A program made the position numbers and the translations under genes. A stretch of DNA of 64,000 nt, taken from the NCBI GenBank assembly GCA_008711295.1, contig VUYV01000290.1, positions 942,410 to 1,006,409 of the forward strand. Direction: 5' to 3'. Below the pieces are notes generated by a model that did no database searches, had not been told where the DNA came from, and saw only the letters and a program-made list of their open reading frames with translations. Positions 34,393 to 45,200 of this stretch are shown here, piece by piece. This DNA comes from Anarhynchus alexandrinus (taxonomy: Eukaryota; Chordata; Aves; Charadriiformes; Charadriidae). Numbering within the stretch: position 1 is the stretch's first letter; each line of letters begins with the position of its first letter.

Positions 34393-35744
34393 TGCCTTAA
34401 CGACAGGAGCTTCCTTGTTAATATTTCCTGTGGGTTTTGTAACTTTTTCATTGTTTTTTTTTCCCCTCTGTAACCTGCATTTTTCTGTTGTTTTGTCCAA
34501 AGGTGAACCATCTGCATTCAAAGATAACAATAGCATTATACATAACTCATACAGAGCAAGTTTGTACACCTCTGATTAGGGAATATACAGCAAAACATTG
34601 CACCACATGGGGAAATTACCCCAATGAGAAATTGCAACGGTCATACACCAGAGCTAAATGAATATCCAAAGTGGCAATGAGGGAAAGCTAAAGGGCATAA
34701 TCCACAAAATGCTGAGTGTATGAATTGTAGCCCTTAGCTAAGCCTGATTTGTGTGGCGAGCACTTACATAGCAGATAACCCAGACTGACAGTGACCTTGA
34801 CAGCCTTGCAACACTAATATTTCCTGTAAAGGCTGAACAGTTTTCAACCTATTTCTCCTGAGCAGAAGTTACAAACACGCTTCTATTCAACAACGTGGAC
34901 CAAAGTAATCCTCGCTATGTGCCCGTGAATAACACAGTCAGAATAGGGCTCTTTGGGCATGCTGAATGCCTGCCTCCCTTCTTTCTTCTGCCCTTGATAA
35001 GACCATTTTGGAGAGCATAAAGAGCATTTCCCTGGTGCATGCATTCCCTTTCTTCCCCCTCTCAGCGCGGAGCTGAGCAGCCGTGCAGCGCAGAGGGTAT
35101 CTGGCTCCAAGTCCATCGAGCAACTGCAAGTATTTAGCGACCTTCTCAACCCTTACCTCTGCCCCCTGGGATCTGCAATCGATTTTCCTCATCTCTGTAC
35201 ACAAAGACAACATTTCTACACTATGTTGCAGCTACATAGCTAAAGGTAAATTGGAAGTGTTTTCCCTTTTTAAGCAAACATCAGTGAAACCCTGATCCTT
35301 AGTCATTTGTGGAACAAACTGCTGGGGAGATTAAAGAGTCACAAATAAACGCAATATCAAATTTTTCGGTTGATGGTCTGTTCTCTCTTCACTTCGCTGC
35401 CAAGACCTGTGTTTGCAGTACTCTGCTTTTCGCTGACTACAGCTGATACTACTTCTGCGTAAAGCTGCAAGAAGAGTGCTGTTAATTCTCTGGAGCGGTG
35501 ACGTAAATCCTGAAAAATCCACCAAGGGAATGGGTGGTGGCAAGACCGACACGGGTCGCTGCAAGGAGCGGTGGATCCTTTGAAGGCTTCATCTTACATC
35601 CAAGCCATACGAGTCTTCCCACCCTTTGATGGAAAAGCTTGTTACGTCCCTGTGGCTGAGTTACAAGTACATCTCTTACGCTGCAAATGGACAGCCTGGG
35701 CTGATTTTAAGCATTTGCTCTGTTACAAGACAGATGTCACAGCC
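34393..35744. other. intergenic, no gene seen
   Basis: No recognisable gene or repeat. Short frames only. Confidence 0.5.
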
Positions 35745-35805
35745 AGTGCAAAAAAAAAAAACCCAAAAAACCAACCCAAACCCAACCCAAAACCAATGAA
35801 CCCAG
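35745..35805. repeat. A/C-rich low-complexity tract
   Basis: A run of about 12 A followed by AACCC/AAACCC-like units. It is low complexity and too irregular to be telomeric repeat. Confidence 0.8.
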
Positions 35806-35989
35806 ACAGATCGAAGGCAAGGGGAAACAACTAAGAGAAAAGACATGTCCTAAGGGAAACATGGATTGCACAAGCCCAGTGCAAACATGGCCTTTGCTTT
35901 CTGCAGAACCTTTCAGTTGCTTCTGTGAAGGGAGCAAGAACAGCCTGCAGTGGTTAGGTTTTTTTTTGTTTGGTGATTTTTAAAAACGT

Positions 35990-36060
35990 TTGCACTGTGT
36001 GCCTCAGTTTCCCTATCTATAAATGGGAGTGAATGAGTTCAGGTGTTGTCTTGTGTAAGA
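35990..36060 (+). repeat. MIR/L2-like ancient repeat tail
   Basis: The stretch gtgtgcctcagtttcccta, then tctataaatgggag, closely follows the conserved MIR/L2 3' region (tgcctcagtttcctcatctgtaaaatggg). The rest of the element is too decayed to see. Confidence 0.55.
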
Positions 36061-36604
36061 GGAGGGGAAATTAGCAACATTTACACCTTATTGCCTACTT
36101 GGAACTGAAAGGAACTTTTTACCCCAGTTGTCCTTCAGGCTTGAACTGCTGGACATTAACATTAGGGGAAAAAGGCCCTGCTGACAAGAGAAAGTGGATT
36201 AATAGGAATTGGTAAGCAGAAAAATACAGGAGTCTCTGCAAATGCTGGGGTCTAGACCAAGCACCTGTAACACAAATGTGTGACAGTTTCCACCCACTCC
36301 CTTTTGCTATTTTCATCCCATCTGAATTCCAGCTCTGCCAATTCACTCTCACATCTGTTCTCAGACTTGGTATCAACACTGATTTAATCACATTCCTTCC
36401 ATCTACCGAGCTGGAAGTGTAGGGTTATGTACAAGCCAGGAGAAATTAACTCCTTCCCTTCGTTAGCACCAGCTATATGGCTGCTGGTATTCAAGTGGGC
36501 AGACGAGCTGATGGGGCTGTGTCAGCTCCCCGAATGGAGAGCGTGTTGAGCACATTACTGCTGAAATAACCTTGCAGGTACTTACTGAGCACAAGAGGTC
36601 TGGA
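36061..36604. other. intergenic, no gene seen
   Basis: Unique-looking sequence before the nested CR1s. No gene or RNA recognised. Confidence 0.5.
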
Positions 36605-36873
36605 TGGCCAGCAGCATCTGCGGCTATGTGAACAGGAACACAGCCAGCAGGTCAAGTAGATCCGCCTCCTCAGCACTCCTTAGACCACACCTAGATACCT
36701 TGTCCAGTTCTGGGCCCCCAAAACTGCCCCCAAGGCAGTCAGGGCTGGGGTACTTGCCCTGTGAGGAGAGGCCTGAGTCACCCAGGCTGAGGGACTGGGG
36801 CTTGAGCAGCCTGGAGAAGAAATGGGTTTGGGGAGACCTGAAAGCAGTGTCCCCAGTACCTATAAGGAAGTTA
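36605..36873 (+). mobile_element. older CR1, 5' piece of an interrupted copy
   Basis: Decayed CR1 ORF2 C-terminal sequence on the plus strand. ICGYVNRNTASRSS and ALLRPHLDT align to the CR1 block [15 protein letters not shown]...[10 protein letters not shown], and LRDWGLSSLEKKW aligns to [15 protein letters not shown]. The copy stops abruptly at ...TATAAGGAAGTTA. The expected continuation (TCAAGAAGACAGAGCC...) resumes only at 38540, after the younger CR1. Confidence 0.85.
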
Positions 36874-38533
36874 GTCTTTAATAATAAGTCCAGTTGTTGT
36901 CCAAGTACCCAGCCCCTGAGCTGGAAGACAGGGGTGGGGAGCAGAATGAAGTCCCTATAATCCAAGGGGAAATGGTTAGTGACCTGCTACACCACTTAGA
37001 CATGCACAAGTCTATGGGGTTGAATGGGATCCACCAAAAAGGGACTGAAGGAGCTGGTGAAAGTGCTCACCAAGCCACTTTCTGTCATTTATCAGCAGTC
37101 CTGGATAACTGGGAAGGTTCCAGTTGACTGGAGGTTAGCAAATGTGACGCCTATTTACAGGAAGGGCTGGAAGGAGGATCTGGGGAACTACAGGCCTGTC
37201 AGTCCGATCTCAGTGCCAAGAAAGGTTATGGAACAGATCAACTTGAGTGCCATCATGAGGCACATGCAGGACAACCAGCCGATCAGGCCTGGTCAGCACG
37301 GCTTTATGAAAGGCAGGTCCTGCTTAACTAACCTGATCTTCTATGGCAAGGTGACCTGCTTAGTGGTTAAGGGAAAGGCTGTGGATGTTGTTTGCCTGGA
37401 CTTTAATAAAGCTTTTGACACTGTTTCCCACAGCATTCTCCTGGAGCAACATGGCTTGGACAGGCGTATGCTTCGCTGGGTGAAAAACTGGCTGGATGGC
37501 CAAGCCCGAAGAGTTGTGGTGAATGGAGTTAAATCCAGTTGGCAGCAGGTCACAAGTGGTGTTCCCCAGCGCTCAGTATTGGGGCCAGTTCTCTTTAATA
37601 TCTTTATCAGTGATCTGGACAAGGGGATTGAGTACACCCTCAGTAAGTTTGCAGACGACACCAATTTAGGTGGGAGCGTTGATCTGCTTGAGGGTAGGAA
37701 AGTTCTACAGAGGGATCTGGACAGGCTGAATTGATGGGCTGAGCCCAATGGTATGACGTTCAACAAGGCCAAGTGTCAGGTCCTGCACTTGAGTCACAAC
37801 AACCCTATGCAGTGCTACGGGCTTGGAGAAGAGTGGCTGGAAAGCTGCCCAGCGGAAAAGGACCTGGGGGTGTTGGTGGACAGCCAGATGAATATGAGCC
37901 AGCAGTGTGCCCAGGTGGCTAAGAAGGCCAATAGCATCCTGGCTTGTATCAGAAATAGTGTGGCCAGCAGGACTAGGGAAGTGATTGTCCCACTGTACTC
38001 AGCCCTGGTGAGGCCGCACCTTGAATACTGTGTTCAGTTTTGGGCCCCTCACTACAAGAAAGACATTGAGGTGCTGAAGCACGTCCAAAGAAAACCAATG
38101 AAGCTGGTGAGGGGTCTAGAGAACAAGTCTTATGAAGGGTGGCTGAGGCAACTGGGGTTGTTTAGCCTGGAGAAAAGGAGGCTGAGGGGAGACCTTATCA
38201 CTCTTCACAGCTATCTGAAAGGAGGTTGTAGCGAGGTGGGTGTTGGTCTCTTCTCCCAAGTTACAAGCGATAGGACAAGAGGAAAGGGCCTCAAGTTGTG
38301 CCAGCGGAGGTTTAGATCAGATATTAGGAAAAATTTCTTCACCAAAAGAGATGTCAAGCATTGGAAGAGGCTGCCCAGGGAAGTGGTTGAGTCATCATCT
38401 CTGGAGGTATTTAAAAGACATGTAGATGTGGTGCTTAGGGGCATGGTTTAGTGGTAGACTTGGCAGTTTTAGATTAACAGTTGAACTTGATGATCTTAAA
38501 GGTGTTTTCCAACCTAAATGATTCTATGAGTCT
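36874..38533 (+). mobile_element. younger CR1 LINE, 5'-truncated, nested
   Basis: About 1.66 kb of CR1 with most of the reverse-transcriptase half of ORF2 and the complete 3' end. The RT reading starts near 36894 (VSDLLHHLDMHKS), shifts frame near 37030 and continues 37024-38451 in one frame, broken by a single TGA at 37732-37734. Landmarks are [42 protein letters not shown] and the catalytic FADDTNLGG, followed by the C-terminal [16 protein letters not shown] and [13 protein letters not shown] blocks. The 3' UTR ends ggtgttttccaacctaaatg then ATTCTATG, the CR1 signature. Flanking AAGTTA repeats mark its insertion into an older CR1. It is not autonomous. Confidence 0.95.
37024..38451 (+). pseudogene. 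CR1 ORF2 reverse transcriptase, one frameshift and one stop
   Basis: Non-LTR retrotransposon reverse transcriptase that copies its own RNA at a nicked target. The coding frame is well kept over about 475 codons. RT palm motifs include the catalytic FADD around 37650-37661. One in-frame TGA (37732-37734) separates ...RDLDRLN from [14 protein letters not shown]. Upstream, the N-terminal RT piece is in another frame because of an indel near 37030. The endonuclease domain is absent through 5' truncation. Few lesions imply a fairly recent insertion. The two longest frames are one broken gene, not two genes. Confidence 0.93.
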
Positions 38534-38835
38534 AAGTTATCAAGAAGACAGAGCCAGGCTTTTCACAGTGATGCATGGTGGGAAGATGAAAGGCAATGAG
38601 TATAAGTTGAAACAAGAGTAGTTCAGACAGGAGTAACGTTTTCCCTGTGAGGACAGTCAAGCAGTGGAACAGGTTGTTCACAGAGGCTGTGGAGTCTCCA
38701 TCCTTGAAGATTTTCAAGACCTAACTGGACAAAGCTCTAAGCAACCTGGTCTGATCCCATAGCTCACCCTGCTTTGAGCAGGGGGTCGGACTAGTGAACT
38801 CCTGAGGTCTCTTTCCACCTCAATTACCCTACACT
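38534..38835 (+). mobile_element. older CR1, 3' piece of the interrupted copy
   Basis: It continues the fragment ending at 36873: AAGTTATCAAGAAGACAGAGCC, then caagcagtggaacaggttg, tccatccttgaagattttcaa and the CR1 3' UTR (gagcaGGGGGTCGGACTAG ... ctgaggtct ... cctcaatta). The terminal ATTCTATG units have decayed. With 36605-36873 it makes one CR1 copy split by a 1.66-kb insertion. Confidence 0.88.
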
Positions 38836-41800
38836 CTTCATGGTCAGAGAACAATTATTTACGACTACTCTTCAAGATGTCCATTTCAGTATGAATGGAT
38901 CACTCCAACACATCTGCCCTCTGCCAGTAATGACCAAAGGTACCTCACACAACATTTGTAGACTACAGTATGAAAAATAACTGCAGGATAGAGGAAAACA
39001 AAAAAAAAATGGACAATTTGTGCCTCAAAAATGGACAACTAGTCCTTGTCCATTGGTTAAAGGCTAATAAAAATTCAGGTCAAAAATGCATATTTTTTTT
39101 TTACAACAAACGTGATTTTTTTAAGTTTACCTCTTTGCTCAAGGACAAAGGCACAAGGATACATGGGGCACTATCAGAGACCCTCCTCTGTGTTCTGACT
39201 TTTCTCAATATGAAATACTTCTGCTGGTGGCCCTTGCAGAAATTTGTAGTCTCCAACACATCTTGCACCTCAATTTTGGAAGTGTTCATAATACGTGACA
39301 TTTAATAAAGACAATTTTTGTCTGCATCCCATCCCTGGATCTCAGAACTATATGGCAGCAGTGGCCAAGTGACTGCACACACACACACTGCCTCATGGAG
39401 CCAAGCACACGGTCTCATCGTTTTCTGGTCTGTGCAGCACTCAGCCACGCTGGGTTTTACACATGGATTAAATAAATAAATAAAAAATTCCTAACCTGTG
39501 GCACAACGTGGCAAAAGAGCCAGCCTCCTGTTTACAAGGCAAAGATACATTTCTCACACTGGGACGGTCCACGTGGACTTGCTGCCTCATGGGGCAGTTT
39601 AGCAGGTGGACCACTGCTGATGGAACTGGAGCCAAACCGCTCTCCTGGCTGGGAGAGGCAGCTCCCCCTTCTCCATGCTGTCTCACTCAGCTCCAGCCTT
39701 GGGCTTGCAACTGTGCCCTTAACTTGCTAAAAATTGCGATCCCCTATCAGATGATGGGACCTTTCTGCTAGGCTGCAAAACACTGGTCCTGTGGAAATGT
39801 CCTTTAGCCAAGCCCCCCTAGACCTGCATTTCGCAGGACCTAGGTTACTCAGGAACTCCTTATCGCTGTCTTACTTTCTAGGGATAGCAGTAGGAAGCCC
39901 ATGTTAAGTACTATGAAGTCCCCCTATATTATGACAAGTGCCCAGGATAAACAGATGATCTGCATGGGACTTTTTGGAGGCTGCCTGATGCCCAAGCAGA
40001 AACGAGAGGTTTGCATACTATAGTAGCACTTCTGTTAAGCGCACGGAGCAGTATCTACATGCAAATTGGGTTGCTAGGCCTTCTCTCCTACTTACTATAC
40101 AAATAAAGTCAAGTGTATTAAGACCCAGGCAATTGTGACTGGCTCACTATGCTCTACATAAAAGAGTTGTAGTTGTGGTTGTAGTGCTCCTTCCCTTGGA
40201 GAAGCAAAAAAAACCACCCCACACCCCTCCCCAACCTACCCAACATCAGCAAAAAAAGACAAGCAGCAGTCCTACAACATTTACCAGAGTTGCTAAACAA
40301 CAGAACTTGGCAAAGTTTGCCATGACCCTGGAATAAGAGATTCTCCCCTCAGTTCATGCTTCCTGTCACCTAAGCAGGTGTCAAATCTCCTGGGTTTGTC
40401 TTCTCACAGCTTCTTTCTATTTCACTCCATCTTAACAGCTGTAAATGTCTCTGGTAAATTGTGCTAGTACATTTCCATTAACATTAGCAAAAGAAAAAAA
40501 AAAAGTCAACTCCGCTGACAACAACTGTCGGTGTATGAAGATTAATCTTTATATAGCACGCAGAACACAGATCTGTTCTACATCTTCCAGTACAGCCCGT
40601 ACTTTGTTTCTACCGCTTCTCAACAATCATTTTCATGCAAAAAAGAAAAAAAAATTAAAATAAAAATCACTGTATTTTAGCATTATTATGTTCACATTGC
40701 TGTTCTCTCAGGCTTCACAATTCATGCTGTAGTTGGCAAACTCCTCCTTCTGCTAGCAGCACAGGAGACAAGCGGAGTTACTCACCCCAAATTCCTAGGA
40801 AGGACAAAATACAGCTTTCTTCTGCTTTGCAGAAATATTCTTAGGCTTAACTTATTCGCAGCTCTCAGCACAGAAAGAGTTAAAGCTTTTGCCATATTAA
40901 ATAGCGACACACGACTGAACGCACGGGAGGCCTACACTGACATAAACACGACGGCATGGCAAGCGTTAAAGCTTTGTGTATGGTAAATTAGGGGTTTGAA
41001 AAACATCTCAGTTGGGAGCAATTTTGGAAAATTTTGAAGCATGAATTACTGAGTCTCCTTGTCTTCCCCCCTCCAAAGCAGTCTTTGAGGATTGGTCACT
41101 TTGGAGGAAAAAAAAATAAAATAAAGCGTCGACACTTGACATACTCGATCCATCCATAAACGTAAACATGCCTGAACTGCAGTTGGATTTTTCTTTTACT
41201 AAAGAGCATGTGGAAGCAATTACCTGAATGTAAATGTGATAAAGAACGGATGAAATGCAAACCAAATGATGCCTTATTACTTAATATAAAGAGACTGTTC
41301 TGCGAGATCAAAGTTGTGCAGCACAAAACGTAATGGGCTTCACTGGAGAGACAGGCTTCAGAGATTTGTTTGAAACATGGCTGCATTTTGATGAAATGCT
41401 AAGTAGACAAAACTGGGGTAAGTTTAAAGAGTTTCCCAGAACCTGACCTATGATCTTCAATAACATCTTTTCTCTCCTCCCACCTTGTCCCACACTGTGC
41501 TGTTCCCAGATGCTCCAAGGGTGACAAGGAGAAACTTCCCTGGCTTCTTCATGGCCAGGGATGAGAACTACTCTGTCCCAAGGTGTGAAAGAAGTGTCGC
41601 CACTGGCACCCCCTGCGGACACCAGAAAGGGCGAGACCCTCTCAGTACATTTGCATGACACCCCTTGCGCTGGTGCTTCTGCACAATCCAGCCGTCGCTC
41701 CGTGACCAGTCTCTATCTCAGCATATATTTGTCCTTTGAGTCAAAAAAATTGGGAAAGGCAGTGAGATAACTTCTCCCAGGAACAAAAGAACTGAAGAGG

Positions 41801-42285
41801 AGGAGAAACCTCCAGAGTAATTTCCAAATGTTTTCCTACCATGGGCCATTTAATAAAATACAGTTCCCTCCGGGACCCTGCTTTGTCCTCCACCCCCTTC
41901 TCCAGTGTTAGTTTTTACTTCTCTCTCACTTTATAGCGATTTCTATTTTTAAGAAGCTGTGTGCAACAGACAAGGAGAAGGTATGCTGGGAAAATGGGGT
42001 GGTGGTTTCTGCAAAACTCCACAACAACATCATCTGAACTTGTCCTCTTGGCCTTGCCTTTCCTCCCACATCACCCTTGCCCGGGAGCTGCTGCTTATTG
42101 CTTTTGTCCAACTGTTGTTTCTGATCATGTAGATTGGGCCATCATCTTTATCAGAAGTCTGTAGAGTATCTAGCGCAATGATTGATAGCGCTGGGTCCCA
42201 CCAAAACATAAATCAATGAGCAATAAAGTTAAGCATCCAAGTCACGCATAGAGAAAGTGACCTGACATTGGACTGTAAGCATTAA
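38836..42285. other. intergenic, no gene seen
   Basis: Unique-looking sequence with only minor simple repeats: a short (CA)n at 39376-39388 and an AAAT-type tract at 39469-39487. No gene or mobile element is recognised. Frames up to 117 codons (41308-41661 minus) carry no family features. Confidence 0.5.
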
Positions 42286-45200
42286 TTAAAAAAAAAAAAA
42301 GAAAAAGCGCATTTAACTAGGAACGTTGGGTCTTGAGTTATTGAAAGGATTAAAAAATAATGCAAATTAAAAAAGTGCATGCACAGAATTAATGCTGCCT
42401 ATCTCCCCCAGCATTAGCTCTTTAAAAGAAATAATATATGTTAAACTCCCAAAGAGACTATTTTCTTTTGTTTTTCAATTACATGCAATAATGGGGACCG
42501 TTTTGTGAAGGAGTCTGATGCTTATGCCTCCAATAAAACCCAGGATACTGTACCTCATTCATGCTTATTTAACAAGCCCATAAAAAAAAACCAAACCAAC
42601 ACATAAAAAATTATGTATGATTGAATCAGACATTTTCCCTTCTCATCAGTCTAGAATTGTTAAGTATTGTTATTGAAAATTCGTTGTTATGCATTATTTT
42701 TGCAGTGGCCACAGTGTTCAAAGCAGCTTAGGGAGCAAATATAAAACACACTTGCCACCTCAGAGAACACAGAGTTTACACTGACTTTGATCATGCAAAC
42801 ACTAATTCTTTCATTTTAGAGGGGTTACTCACGGAAATAAATATTAAAATGACGCTAAGCATTTGCACTGTCAGATCCTGATTAGATGTGAACATGATGT
42901 TGCAAGACAAAAGAAAGATGGAAAAATGTAATGACCGAGCACAGCACACCTGGGTGAGCTGTGTGCTCATCCTGACACTGTGGCAGCTTTTCTGGTTTTC
43001 CTTCTCGTCTCCAGTTTACTTGGAGGCAGAATCCAGAGACCTCCAGGAGCAATGGGATGGGAGCCGGGGTCAGGGTTAACTTGGCAGCAGTGACAGTACA
43101 GGTGAGGGTAACGGCAACGTGGCAGAAACAACCATCACCTGAGAGGTTCCCCTCCTTACAGCAGTAATTCAGCTTGCAAACATGACCTTACGTTTGGAAT
43201 GGTTTAATCATTCCTTTCCACCATTATTCATACTCCCCACAAAGTTTACCTCCAAACCAGACAAATGAAGGTTTTGAGGCTGCTCCCATGCTAACAGCTA
43301 AGCAAGTCATCATTTGCTGCAACGGTAACGGGTTCAGGCCAACATCTCCCACTCGAGACCAACACCGGGTTGGCAGGTCCTTGTTAGCTCATTAGCTTCA
43401 TTACCGGTGGGTAATGGTCAAGTCAGAATAATTTGCTGCTATGCGGGTCGTATGGTTTGGAGCTCATTTGGTGCCCTGCAGAGCATCAGCAGTCCATCAT
43501 TTCACTGATTGCTGGGTTTTGAAAATAAGACCTGCTACACAAGCTCCCTCTGAGAGCCCTGTTCAAAACATGCTGTGTGATCATTCTTGTACTAGTGTGG
43601 CCCGGTCTCTTCCTTGCTATGGAGCCATATAAAAGTGGATCCTTGTCCCTGAGGATATTTTAAAAATTTATTTTCTCATTTCCTTTAAGCTTTTATTTTT
43701 TTCTGAGGTACTACTTGGGCTATGAGGTTTTTATTATTCTTCCAGGATTGAGAAGGCACTGATTTTAGCAAAAAGGTAAGATATTAGTTGTGGGGATGGA
43801 CTTCAGTTTAGGATGCTGGTTACAAGCTTAGTGGATTTATACTAATGGATACTATAAGGCAGGACACACCTGTTGCTAAACAAGCCCAAATAAACAGACC
43901 CTGTTTTGTTATGCCGTTCTCCTTAAATTCTCAATGATGTAAATGTGCCTTCCTGTGGGATTAATTCACAGCTTCAAATCCATAATGCTGGAGCTGCTCC
44001 ATGCCTGCAGCACCTAGTAACTGCCTTGACTTTGCACAGATGTAAGTGGAATCTGGTCCCAACCTCTGAATTCCTTAATAAAATAAGGGTTTTAATTAGG
44101 AAGTTGAGAAACTGAAAAGCTCCTAATGGCAGGAGCTGAAAGACCCTACATTTGCAAAATGAACCTGGCAATCTGGAGTACGTCCATTTTAGCTACCTGA
44201 ATTCACTGACCCGAAAGACAGATTCCTCTGGCTCCTGGCTCGCATTAATTGGAAATCCTGGTGCCTGCCGTGCCTTCTGTGGACTGATGGTACTTCAAGC
44301 ACCCAAAGAGTGGTCCGGGTGGCTGTGCTGACACCTGTGCTTAATTACTGCACCTGGATCTGAGAGGGTGCTGGCTGGGATGTGTGTGGATGGGAGGGAG
44401 CCAGGGCTGGGCACTGCTCAGGGGACAGGCTCTGGACCCTCTCTTTCCTAGGTAAATAAAAAGCAGCAGGTTGCTGAGGCAGCTAGAGGAGGTGCTTCTT
44501 CATTCTCTGAGGTGGGGTGCTTTTTTCTGCTCTCAGAACAACTCCCATGCCTGGCAACTGCCGTCAAGCCAAATATTAGACCCACTTCTGCAACCAACCA
44601 CTTGTTAGTCTCACACATGCCACGGGGAACTGCAGTATCTGTGCTCCACAGCCGTGGAAGTGCAATTGTGTTGTTGAGTGGCAGTCTTTAGTCACTCGGA
44701 AATTCACCGTTTCGTTTCCTTTTAAAAGCATTTTCAGGATTTTTTTTTTTCTTTCTGTGTGATGAGAGCTTTCTTTAAAATAAAATAGAACAGGTTCATC
44801 TCCAAGGAGATGTGGGAAGCAGTTTTGTGGAAAACTGACATTGAAAAGAAGGCTCAGCTAACAACAGGACCATGCGACACAAGGCTGCGATGGTGCACAT
44901 GCTGTCTCGATGTGTGCAGGGTGCCCGGGGGTATCTGGGTATCCCTTTGGGCCACTTTGTTTTTCTTATCCTCTTTTTACAGCCACATTGCTTCTTCAGA
45001 AAGCAGATTTTGCCCTCTCTTAAGCCTGACCTGTGCTGCCTAATTGCGTGAGGACATAGCCCTGTGTCTGCAACATCACAGCCACTTCCATGATGAATTG
45101 GATTTGTCAGTCTCTGGGCTGTGGTCTTATAATGTGCTATATTATTAAGTTTCTTTGCCTTAAGTTGCCAGCTAATGGAATAACCTCTTTGTCTTTATTA

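Noticed and set aside
35745..35805. Telomere-like AACCC units
   Set aside because: The units are irregular and sit beside a poly-A run; this is low complexity, not an interstitial telomeric array.
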